A stretch of DNA of 64,000 bases from Teretinema zuelzerae (GTDB lineage: Bacteria; Spirochaetota; Spirochaetia; Treponematales; Treponemataceae). Positions within the stretch are counted from its first letter, which is position 1; each line of letters starts with the position of its first letter. The position numbers and the translations under genes were made by a program. The DNA lies in the NCBI RefSeq assembly GCF_021021555.1, contig NZ_JAINWA010000003.1:1364001-1428000 (forward strand), written 5' to 3'. The notes beneath the pieces were generated by a model, which searched no databases, was not told where the DNA came from, and worked only from the letters and a program-made list of their open reading frames with translations. Positions 17,664 through 25,759 of the stretch are shown here, piece after piece.

Positions 17664-17700
17664 GGGAATTTATTGCCCGGCGTACGGGAAAATAGTTCCC
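17664..17700. promoter_or_regulatory. Paired palindromes, likely activator-binding sites for the sigma-54 promoter
   Basis: GGGAA-N5-TGCCC at 17664-17678 and GGGAA-N5-TTCCC at 17686-17700 are two related inverted repeats with centres 22 bases apart, about two helical turns. They lie roughly 45-80 bases upstream of the -24 element. This is the usual arrangement of binding sites for NtrC-family activators. A third partial TTCCC copy follows near 17711. Confidence 0.65.
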
Positions 17701-17790
17701 ATCCATATTCCCATACACTAAAATAAAAGAGGAAATGGAGAAATAAGGCTGTTAAACCGGAAATTCTGAGGTATCATCTTTTCGAAAGCC

Positions 17791-19482
17791 ATGCATACAA
17801 AAAAAACGAAAGACATATACATTTTCACCCCAGCGGCGGTTCTGTTGATCTGCGCCGTCGCCTTGGCCTATATTCCCGGCCCGAAACAGGCCGGCGGAGC
17901 GGACCTCATCGCAGGCATTGAAGTATTCGAAGACCCTTCCCACGCCATAGATATTGAAAGTCTGAAAAAAGCGAATCCGGGATTTCTCCCCCTGGATAAG
18001 AAATCGCTGTACGTCCGGAGAAGCGCATCATCCTGGTGGATTAAAATAGCTCTCGCCGGAAACCTGTCGCTCCGAGAGGACGCCTTCCTTCATATACCGA
18101 ACGCGAGCCTCGAGCTCATCGATGTCTGGTTCTCCGACGGAAGCTCAGCGGCAGAGGGAAAAAAACGGCCCGCCGCTTCGAACGAAATTCGCAGCAGATT
18201 ATGGAATATCCGCATACCCGATACCCACGACGTGCGCGAACCGATTTATCTGCGGGTTCGAACGAACACCATCATGCGGGTTCCCGTGGAAATATACTCA
18301 ACGTCCCGGGTAATCAGACAGGCTCAGGCCGACGATCTCGCGTTCGGCTTGTTTTTCGGAATACTTGTCGCGGTCATAATCATCAATTTTTTCTCGTTTC
18401 TCATCCTGAAAAGAAGATATTTCGCCATATATCTGGCGTATCTGATCAGCCTGCTCGCGTACAACCTGAGAGTGCACGGATATCTTTACTTCATCCCGAT
18501 GCCCTTCGCCGTCCTTGAAGCCGCACTCTGGATCAGCCTCTGCGGAGTCGGCGTCTTCATGATTCTCTTCTCTAAAAGCTTTCTTTCCGTGAAGGTCGTC
18601 TATCCGAAATTGAACCTCTTTTTCAACGCGTGCATTGTTCTGTTTCTCGCGCAAACCGTAATCGGCGTCGCGGGATTTTCATACCTGGCAAACCAGATCG
18701 CGTATATTACCGGAGCCGTCGTGCCGGTAGCCATAATCGGAACGGCCGTCCTCAGCTACGTCAAAGGTTTCCGGGAAGCCAGGTATTATCTGCTCGCGCT
18801 CATCGCTATGTTCGCAGGAACCTTCGTGTGGTCCAGCGCCGCGTATATCGAGTCGCAGGTTACGGTCAACTACATTTTCATGTTCGGCACCACGATGGAC
18901 GCCCTGCTGTTCACCCTCGCCATCTTCGACAAAATCCGGGCTGATTTGCGCGAAAAAGAAGTAATGAGCGTCCGGGAGCAGCATTACCGCGAACTGGCCA
19001 GGACGGATACGCTCACCGGGCTGTACAACCGCCGGTTCATCGAGGACGAGATCGTGCGGAACGCGGAGGCGCGCTCGGCGTTCGGGGACATGTCGCTCAT
19101 CATCATCGATCTCGACAATTTCAAGAATGTGAACGATACCTGGGGCCATTTGACCGGCGACATGCTGCTGGCGAAGCTCGGAAACCGCATCACGCAGAAT
19201 ATCCGCAAGTCCGATATTGCCTGCAGATACGGCGGCGACGAATTTCTGGTGATCCTTCCCGGAGCGGATATCGCGGCTGCGAAGGGCGTGGCGGAAAAAC
19301 TGAGGGAATCCATCCAGAACGATCACTTCTATACCGAAACCGGAGAGGAAATTTCGTATACGATCAGCATCGGCCTTTCGCGCACGCGGCCCGAAGACAC
19401 CTTTGAAGGACTCTTTCTGCGGGCGGACGCGGCGCTCTACCAATCGAAAAAAATGGGCAAAAACAAGCTTTCGGTGCTCTAG
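17791..19482 (+). CDS. 7TMR-DISM sensor diguanylate cyclase
   Basis: 563 aa. An N-terminal signal/anchor helix and an extracytoplasmic beta-rich domain (about 35-185, 7TMR-DISMED2-like with SASSWWIKIALAG) precede seven membrane helices (about 185-385). A GGDEF domain occupies 395-563. The catalytic motif RYGGDEF is intact. An inhibitory-site RxxD (RKSD) lies five residues before GGDEF, so the enzyme should make cyclic di-GMP and be feedback-inhibited by it. The external domain probably senses a small molecule such as a sugar. It is transcribed away from the sigma-54 operon, and the two sets of control elements share the 246-base gap. Confidence 0.92.
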   Translation: MHTKKTKDIYIFTPAAVLLICAVALAYIPGPKQAGGADLIAGIEVFEDPSHAIDIESLKKANPGFLPLDKKSLYVRRSASSWWIKIALAGNLSLREDAFLHIPNASLELIDVWFSDGSSAAEGKKRPAASNEIRSRLWNIRIPDTHDVREPIYLRVRTNTIMRVPVEIYSTSRVIRQAQADDLAFGLFFGILVAVIIINFFSFLILKRRYFAIYLAYLISLLAYNLRVHGYLYFIPMPFAVLEAALWISLCGVGVFMILFSKSFLSVKVVYPKLNLFFNACIVLFLAQTVIGVAGFSYLANQIAYITGAVVPVAIIGTAVLSYVKGFREARYYLLALIAMFAGTFVWSSAAYIESQVTVNYIFMFGTTMDALLFTLAIFDKIRADLREKEVMSVREQHYRELARTDTLTGLYNRRFIEDEIVRNAEARSAFGDMSLIIIDLDNFKNVNDTWGHLTGDMLLAKLGNRITQNIRKSDIACRYGGDEFLVILPGADIAAAKGVAEKLRESIQNDHFYTETGEEISYTISIGLSRTRPEDTFEGLFLRADAALYQSKKMGKNKLSVL

Positions 19483-19544
19483 AAGCGCGGTTTTTTAGCC
19501 CTGGAGGCCGGCCCCGGCCCGCCGGTTCTGTTTTCCTGTCGAGA

Positions 19545-19573
19545 TTGACTTTATTCCCGCTCAACGCTATATA
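19545..19573 (+). promoter_or_regulatory. Promoter of nrdJ, apparently giving a leaderless transcript
   Basis: TTGACT at 19545-19550 and TATATA at 19568-19573 are separated by exactly 17 bases. The +1 position predicted from this spacing is base 19580, the A of the nrdJ ATG. No Shine-Dalgarno sequence lies before that ATG. Confidence 0.65.
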
Positions 19574-19579
19574 TAGTGC

Positions 19580-21859
19580 ATGAATAACACACAGACCCGA
19601 TGGATATGGGAACAACCAATATGCGAAGAAATATTCCGCCAGAAATACTGCCTGTACGGCGAACAGAGCGCGGAAGAGGTGTTTACGGGAGTGGCGAGCG
19701 AAATAGCATCCGCGGAAACCACAGAAGAAAAACGCCGGCACTGGGAAGGGGTGTTCTATCAAGAGCTCATCTCGGGGCGGCTCCAGCCCGCCGGGCGGAT
19801 TCTCGCGAACGCGCGGCCCGGCAGCCCGATGAAAAACTACAACAACTGCTTCACCATCGACATAGAAGACTCCCTTGAGGGCATTTACGAGGCGCTGAAG
19901 GACGACGCGACTATCAGCAAGATGGGCGGCGGGGTCGGCTTCGACATTTCCAAGCTCAGGCCGATCGGGGCGAAGCTTTCGAACGGAGGAGAATCCTCCG
20001 GAGTCATTTCTTTTTTGAGGATTTTCGACCAGTCGGCTAAAACGATCATGACCGGGGGACAGAGGAGAAGCGCGCACATCGCCCTCCTCGATATATCACA
20101 CCCGGAAATCGAAGAATTCATCACCGCGAAAAAAGGCGAACAGAACAAGGAACTGACCCAGTTCAATATCTCCGTAAAAATCACGGACGACTTCATCAAG
20201 GCGGTGAAGGAAGACGCGGACTGGAATCTGGTTTGGAAGGGAAGGACGTTTAAAACCGTTAAGGCGAAGCACCTTTACGACCTGTTGGCGAAAAACGCCT
20301 TTATCCATAACGAGCCGGGAATCTTCAACGCGGACACGGTAGAGCGCTACAACAACGGCTGGTGGGCCTTCAAGATGGACCGGGTGAACCCCTGCGGAGA
20401 GCTCGTGATGCCGGCGTACTCGCTGTGCTGTCTTTCCTCGGTGAATCTCGCTTCCTTCGTGGCGAAGCCGTTCAGCGCGGACGCTTCGTTCGACTTCGCC
20501 GCCTTCGAGCGGACCTGCGGAATCGGCATCCGATTCCTGGACAACGTGCTGGACGCGACCGACTATCCGCTGGAGCGGATTAAAACCTTCTCCCGCGACT
20601 GGCGCCGGGTAGGACTGGGCTTCACCGGACTGGGAGACGTGTTCGCCATGATGGGGATGAAATACGGAGAAGAGGCCTCTCTGGTCCTTGCGGAACAGAT
20701 CGCGAAAACCCTCCGCGACGCCTCGTATTCGGCCTCCAGCGACCTCGCCGCCGAAAAGGGCTCCTTCCCGGCCTTCGACGCGGAAAAATACCTGCAGGCG
20801 AACTTCATCAAAACTCTTGATCCCGAACTCCGGGAGAAGATCAGAACGCAGGGCATGAGGAACGTGCAGCTCAACACGGTTGCGCCCACCGGAACCACCT
20901 CCCTGTCCATGGGACAAAACTGCTCCTCCGGAATCGAGCCGATTTTCGCCCTCTCCTTTAAAAGAACCATACGCACCGGCCGCGGCGACGAAACGCGGAC
21001 GGAGGAAGTGAGCGACTACGCATGGAAACTGTGGAAGAGCCTGAACGGAAAAGAGAACGAGCCGATGGAAAACATCGTCGTCCCCGAGGCCTTCGTCACC
21101 ACGCTCGACATCAACCCGTACCAGTCCATCGACATGCAGGCGGTGTTCCAGAAATACATCGACCACAGCATCTCGAAGACGCTGAATCTTCCCCTGGGCA
21201 CGAGCTTCGAGGAGTATAAAAACCTCTTCATGTACGCCTACGAAAAGGGCCTGAAAGGGTTCACCACCTTCAATCCGGAAGGAAGCATGAAGGGCATTCT
21301 GGAATATTCCGGCAAAAAGGAAGAAGGGGTTCACCGGCGGGTGGCTCCGGCGCGGCCCCGCGACCTGCCGTGCGAAATCCACCGCGTTGCCGGCGGAAAG
21401 CGGAAATACGTCGTCATTCCGGGATTCCTCAACGGAACCCTCTATGAGATTTTCGTTCTCGACGATACTGACGGGAAGATTGGGATAGACGACGACCGGA
21501 AGGCGCTGGTGCGAAAGGCCGCGAAGGGCCGCTACGACCTGGTCTTCGTCAACGGCTCGGAGGAGACGGTTCTTGAGGACTTCACCTCGGCCTTCAATTC
21601 ACCGGACGCTTCGCTTGCGCGGTTCATCTCGATGGCGCTCCGCCACGGAACGCCGCTGCAGTTCATTATTTCCCAGCTCCAGAAGGATACGAACTTTACC
21701 GATGTGGAACGCTGCATCGCGCGGGTTCTGAAAACCTACATCAGGGACGGAGAAGAGGTGATCACCAGCGACAGGGAATGCCCGGAATGCGGCGAACTCC
21801 TCTCCTTCCGGGACGGCTGCGTCAGTTGTTTTTCCTGCGGATATAGTAAATGCACCTAA
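19580..21859 (+). CDS. nrdJ: Class II (adenosylcobalamin-dependent) ribonucleotide reductase
   Basis: 759 aa. It makes deoxyribonucleotides with coenzyme B12 as radical source, so it works with or without oxygen. Hallmarks are NNCFTIDIEDSLEGIYEA near residue 95, the GGGVGFDISKLR loop, the active-site NPCGE (N-x-C-x-E) near residue 270, PTGTTSLSMGQNCSSGIEP, and a C-terminal redox/zinc-ribbon region with CPECGELLSF and CVSCFSCGYSKC. The length and motifs fit long NrdJ proteins. It stands alone with its own consensus-like promoter. No cobalamin riboswitch is visible in the 97 bases upstream. Confidence 0.95.
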   Translation: MNNTQTRWIWEQPICEEIFRQKYCLYGEQSAEEVFTGVASEIASAETTEEKRRHWEGVFYQELISGRLQPAGRILANARPGSPMKNYNNCFTIDIEDSLEGIYEALKDDATISKMGGGVGFDISKLRPIGAKLSNGGESSGVISFLRIFDQSAKTIMTGGQRRSAHIALLDISHPEIEEFITAKKGEQNKELTQFNISVKITDDFIKAVKEDADWNLVWKGRTFKTVKAKHLYDLLAKNAFIHNEPGIFNADTVERYNNGWWAFKMDRVNPCGELVMPAYSLCCLSSVNLASFVAKPFSADASFDFAAFERTCGIGIRFLDNVLDATDYPLERIKTFSRDWRRVGLGFTGLGDVFAMMGMKYGEEASLVLAEQIAKTLRDASYSASSDLAAEKGSFPAFDAEKYLQANFIKTLDPELREKIRTQGMRNVQLNTVAPTGTTSLSMGQNCSSGIEPIFALSFKRTIRTGRGDETRTEEVSDYAWKLWKSLNGKENEPMENIVVPEAFVTTLDINPYQSIDMQAVFQKYIDHSISKTLNLPLGTSFEEYKNLFMYAYEKGLKGFTTFNPEGSMKGILEYSGKKEEGVHRRVAPARPRDLPCEIHRVAGGKRKYVVIPGFLNGTLYEIFVLDDTDGKIGIDDDRKALVRKAAKGRYDLVFVNGSEETVLEDFTSAFNSPDASLARFISMALRHGTPLQFIISQLQKDTNFTDVERCIARVLKTYIRDGEEVITSDRECPECGELLSFRDGCVSCFSCGYSKCT

Positions 21860-21912
21860 AAATGCTATAATGTAAATGTAGTTGGACATTTTTTCCTCCT
21901 GGAGGCATGAAT

Positions 21913-23079
21913 ATGAGCGGTATTCCGGAAATTGTACTTGTTGACGATGAAAATCGGGTGACGCAATCCCTGGAACGTGAAATACGCATGGCCTTCGGAT
22001 CAGAGGAATTCCGCATAACGCGCTTTGAAAATCCGGAAGAGGCCGCGGCGTATACCGCCCCTCCTCCGGACAATCTTTTTCTGGTCATCTCCGATCTCCG
22101 CATGCCCCACATGAGCGGAAGCGAGCTCCTCGCGAAGGTGCGGGAATCCGCCCCTGAAGTGCAGACGATACTGCTCACCGCGTATTCCGATATTGAAAAC
22201 ATACAAAAAGCCATCTCCGCCTCCATTCAAAGTCTTCTGTTCAAACCATGGACGAGGGAGGCTCTCGCCTCCGAAATTTCCAAGGCCCGGGACATCTGGA
22301 CGATCAGAAAGCAGAACAACACCCTGACGCGGCGCATCGAGGACATGCTGAGGGAAACAGGCGAATTCCAGGCCAAGCTTTTCTCCTTCGATATTCCCAT
22401 GACCTCGGAAGTCGAGATCGACCTTGCCTACCAGCCGATGGCGGAGTACGGATGCGGGGGCGATTTTTGCGACTTCCGCACTCCGGCGGAGGGAGGATTG
22501 CTCGTCCTTTTGGGAGACGTAACCGGACACGGGACGAAATCTGCGATGATCGCCGGGATGATAAAAACGGGAATAGACGCGCTCTTTTCCGCGAAGCCGG
22601 AATTGATGACGAAGCCCGACCTGCTGATGAACACGATGAACGCGCATTTCTGCAAAATGCTGGAAGCGAGCCCGGAAACGCTGGTCGGATTGACGGCCCT
22701 CTACGTAAACGCGTCCACAAAGCTCCTGGCAGTCGCGACGGCGGGCATGCCCGCTCTCATCCACCTGCGCGACGGAAAGCCTGAAGCGCTCAGGACTCCG
22801 AACCCCATGCTGGGAGCCTTTCCGAAAGCGGAGTTCTACAAGACGGAACGGGTATTTCTCCCCGGAGACAGGGTTCTCCTCCATACCGACGGATTGGTGG
22901 AATCGGTTCCGCATTTTTTCACCGTCAGCGAAGAGCTTGAAAACACGATCGTCTCGAAGAACATGCATCGCACCGCCGAGGCCCTCGTCGAGGATTTCAG
23001 GATGTTCATACCGGAAAACCATTTTACCGACGACGTAACGCTGATCGCCATCGACAATATTATCAGGCAGACTACATGA
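21913..23079 (+). CDS. Response regulator with PP2C (SpoIIE/RsbU) phosphatase output
   Basis: 388 aa. The receiver domain has Asp11-Asp12, acceptor Asp61 (VISDLRMPHMSG) and Lys in LLFKPW. It is followed by a linker helix and a PP2C-type serine phosphatase domain with GGDFCDF, GDVTGHGTKSAM, HTDGLVES and TDDVTLIAID, all metal-binding aspartates present. It should dephosphorylate an anti-sigma-factor antagonist on command of a kinase, probably the one encoded next. An ATG at 21907 sits only one base after GGAGG, so the ATG at 21913 (seven bases) is the better start. It overlaps the next gene by four bases. Confidence 0.9.
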   Translation: MSGIPEIVLVDDENRVTQSLEREIRMAFGSEEFRITRFENPEEAAAYTAPPPDNLFLVISDLRMPHMSGSELLAKVRESAPEVQTILLTAYSDIENIQKAISASIQSLLFKPWTREALASEISKARDIWTIRKQNNTLTRRIEDMLRETGEFQAKLFSFDIPMTSEVEIDLAYQPMAEYGCGGDFCDFRTPAEGGLLVLLGDVTGHGTKSAMIAGMIKTGIDALFSAKPELMTKPDLLMNTMNAHFCKMLEASPETLVGLTALYVNASTKLLAVATAGMPALIHLRDGKPEALRTPNPMLGAFPKAEFYKTERVFLPGDRVLLHTDGLVESVPHFFTVSEELENTIVSKNMHRTAEALVEDFRMFIPENHFTDDVTLIAIDNIIRQTT

Positions 23080-24893
23080 CTTCCGGCTTTACCCTCTTCA
23101 TCAATCTCGCGCCGTTCGCCCAGCTGGCGCTTATTGCGTCATTCGCGGCGGCCTTTCCGTATCGAAAGGAACCGGCGGCCCAGTCTCTTCTCTGGTACCT
23201 CTTTCTGTGCTTTTTGCTGATGGCGACGAACGCCCTCGAACTGATCTCCCGCACCGATGAAAACACGATCCTTTTTGCGAAGCTCCAATACATTGCGTTC
23301 GCCTACCTTCCAATCGCGTGGATCTCGTTCTCCTTTCGATACACCGGATGGATCACTCATACGATTCCGGCGCTCATCGTTTCCGCGATACTATTCCCTG
23401 TTATTCTTCCCATCGTAGTTTTCACCAACGACAGCCATCATCTGTTCTGGAGAACAATCGAGATTATCAGCAATGAAGGATACTCGATCATACGGCCGAC
23501 CTACGGGCCCCTGTACTGGCTCGCCTTCGGCTATTCATGGAGCGCGATCTTCATCGGATGCGTGGTATTGCTGCGCTCGTATGTAACGGGACAGAATTTG
23601 TACCACCGGCAATCCGTGTGGATCGCGGCGGGATGCCTTATGCCGGCGGCGGCGAATCTGCTGCGGATCACCAGCCCTCTGCACGGCATCGTGAAGGATT
23701 TCACGCCGCTCGGCTACGCGCTTTCGGGAATATCGTTCCTGCTCGGCATGTATCTGCACCGCCTGTTCTGGGTAATGCCGGTTTCGCGCGGCGTTCTTCT
23801 CCAGCAAATAGACCTTGGAATTCTGGTTCTCGACCGGACAGGGCTGATCGCCGACCACAACGCGGCCGCGGACCGCTATCTCGGACTCGATGCCGTGGCC
23901 GTCGGGCAGAAAACCTCCAGGTATCCGCTGATTCTCGGATTTCTTAAAGAAGCCGAGGTCTCGCCGGAAAGCGGGGTTGCAGAAAAAACGACCGGCCAGA
24001 TATTCCTGAACGAGCGCCACCTGAGCTGGACGGTCCAGCCGGCGGGGTCGGAGGCGAACGGCATAATCGTTGTCCTGGAAGACGTTTCCGAGCGGGTGAG
24101 GCTTCAGACGGAAAACGCATTCATCAAGGGAGAGTTTCTTAAACGCGCGAAGCTCGCGTCGATCGGCAAGCTCACCGCCGGACTCGCCCATGAAATCAAC
24201 AATCCCCTGAGTTATCTGAAAAGCGACGTGCGCTGCCTGAGCGAACTTCTCGACCGGCTCATCAAGGATAAATGCCCCGATCCCGATTCCGAGGAAACAC
24301 GGGAAGTCCTTTCGCTCGCGAACGGAATCAACTCGGGCCTCGAACGCATCGAAGCGGCCGTCAGATCCCTGCTGTCCCTTACGCGGCAGGGCTCGGCCGA
24401 AACGAACAGGGAAGCGGTGAAACTGGAAGACTGCCTCGATTCAACCCTGGAAATCATGAAGGCCGAATACCGGGGAATCGCCGACGTAGTCAAACTCTAC
24501 GGAGAAACGAAGGCGGTGCGGGTCCAGAAGGCCGCGATCAATCAGGTAATATTCAATATCCTGACGAACGCCGTGCAGGGCATCCGCGAGCAGTTCGCCT
24601 CGATCGGAAGACGGGGAATGATCCATGTGAAGACCGGAACATGCGAAGGCGATCCGGACCGGATCTGGTGCGAAATCATGAATACGGGAACGCCGATTCA
24701 GGCTGAAGATTCGGGGAAAATTTTCGATCTCTTCTTCACCACGCGCTCAGGCGACGACGGCACGGGAATCGGACTGAGCCTGTCCAAAGAGATAATCGAA
24801 GAACGCCACGGGGGAACGCTGAAATTGACGTCGCTGGACCCCGTAATATTCCGCATCGAACTGCAGTCTTCAAGGGAGGAGCGCTCGTTATGA
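23076..24893 (+). CDS. Histidine kinase with 7TM N-terminal region and PAS domain
   Basis: 605 aa. Residues 1-235 contain seven to eight membrane helices typical of the histidine-kinase N-terminal 7TM region. A PAS-like domain follows (about 242-340, LGILVLDRTGLIADHNAAA), then HisKA with His372 (GLAHEINNPLSYLKSD) and an ATPase domain with NILTNAVQGI, DSGKIFDLFFTT and GTGIGLSLSKE. It likely phosphorylates the upstream response regulator-phosphatase. ATGA overlaps at both ends show translational coupling with that gene and with the phosphodiesterase gene. Confidence 0.9.
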   Translation: MTSGFTLFINLAPFAQLALIASFAAAFPYRKEPAAQSLLWYLFLCFLLMATNALELISRTDENTILFAKLQYIAFAYLPIAWISFSFRYTGWITHTIPALIVSAILFPVILPIVVFTNDSHHLFWRTIEIISNEGYSIIRPTYGPLYWLAFGYSWSAIFIGCVVLLRSYVTGQNLYHRQSVWIAAGCLMPAAANLLRITSPLHGIVKDFTPLGYALSGISFLLGMYLHRLFWVMPVSRGVLLQQIDLGILVLDRTGLIADHNAAADRYLGLDAVAVGQKTSRYPLILGFLKEAEVSPESGVAEKTTGQIFLNERHLSWTVQPAGSEANGIIVVLEDVSERVRLQTENAFIKGEFLKRAKLASIGKLTAGLAHEINNPLSYLKSDVRCLSELLDRLIKDKCPDPDSEETREVLSLANGINSGLERIEAAVRSLLSLTRQGSAETNREAVKLEDCLDSTLEIMKAEYRGIADVVKLYGETKAVRVQKAAINQVIFNILTNAVQGIREQFASIGRRGMIHVKTGTCEGDPDRIWCEIMNTGTPIQAEDSGKIFDLFFTTRSGDDGTGIGLSLSKEIIEERHGGTLKLTSLDPVIFRIELQSSREERSL

Positions 24894-25759
24894 AAGTTCT
24901 CGCGCACCGGGGAGCGATGGCTCTCGCACCGCAAAATACGATGCCGGCATTCCGGCTTGCCTGGGAATCCGGAGCGGACGGCATCGAGCTGGACGTGCAA
25001 TGCACGAAGGACGGAATCTCGGTCGTTTTCCATGACGATCGACTCGACGATTTGACCGACGGCGCCGGACCGGTGCGCGGCTATACGCTCGAACAACTGC
25101 AGAAACTCGACGCGGGTTCGCATTTCGGAAGCGAATGGAAGGGAGAACGCATACCGACCCTGGAAGAAGTTCTCCGGGAGCGCCCCAAGGGAAGCATCGT
25201 AAACATCGAAATCAAAACCGAAATGGAATTCGACCCCTTCTTCGACAAAATCCTCCATTTCTGGAGGTTCTATCCTCCCCTTGCCCGGGACAGAGAAAGC
25301 CCGAGGGAAAAAGAGGCGCTGCGAACCGCGAAAACGACCGCGAACTGTCTGCGCGGACTGTTGCCCGAATTTCCCGATCTGCGCGAGAACATCATCGTCT
25401 CGAGCTTCGATCCGGCGGCCCTGGAGTTTTTCCGCGCGGAAATGCCGGAAATCGCGCAGGGTTTCTTGTATTGCGTAGAAGTTCGGAGAGACACCCGGCC
25501 GCTTATGAAGGAGATCGCGCACGAGGCGGTGCATCCCTCCGTATTCGAAATCAACGCGCGGAAAACCCGCGGGATTCATGCCGCCGGAAAGAAGGTCAAT
25601 TGCTGGACGGTCAACAAGGACGCTCAGGTACGGAAGCTCTACCGGATGGGAGTCGATACGATAATAACGAACCATCCTCATCGAATGGTAAAACATATCA
25701 AAGAACTGGACGAAAACAATAAAAAGAGAGCCGGGAAGGCCGATACATTCAACAGATGA
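24890..25759 (+). CDS. Cytoplasmic glycerophosphodiester phosphodiesterase
   Basis: 289 aa, no signal peptide. The motif set LAHRGAMALAPQNTMPAF, GADGIELDVQCTKDG, VVFHDDRLDDLTDG and later NIEIKTE matches GDPD/UgpQ enzymes, with the paired His and the Glu-x-Asp metal ligands intact. It should hydrolyse glycerophosphodiesters to glycerol-3-phosphate and an alcohol. The stretch INARKTRGIHAAGKKVNCWT and the C-terminal TNHPHRM are also family features. It is coupled by ATGA overlaps to the kinase upstream and the J-domain gene downstream, which is an unusual setting. Confidence 0.9.
   Translation: MKVLAHRGAMALAPQNTMPAFRLAWESGADGIELDVQCTKDGISVVFHDDRLDDLTDGAGPVRGYTLEQLQKLDAGSHFGSEWKGERIPTLEEVLRERPKGSIVNIEIKTEMEFDPFFDKILHFWRFYPPLARDRESPREKEALRTAKTTANCLRGLLPEFPDLRENIIVSSFDPAALEFFRAEMPEIAQGFLYCVEVRRDTRPLMKEIAHEAVHPSVFEINARKTRGIHAAGKKVNCWTVNKDAQVRKLYRMGVDTIITNHPHRMVKHIKELDENNKKRAGKADTFNR

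Noticed and set aside
19483-19579. Cobalamin riboswitch before nrdJ
   Set aside because: The 97-base gap is too short and lacks the B12-box core; it holds only a promoter and a GC-rich palindromic stretch.
20096-21382. 428-aa minus-strand frame opposite nrdJ
   Set aside because: Antisense to the highly conserved reductase; no ribosome-binding site and no recognisable motif.
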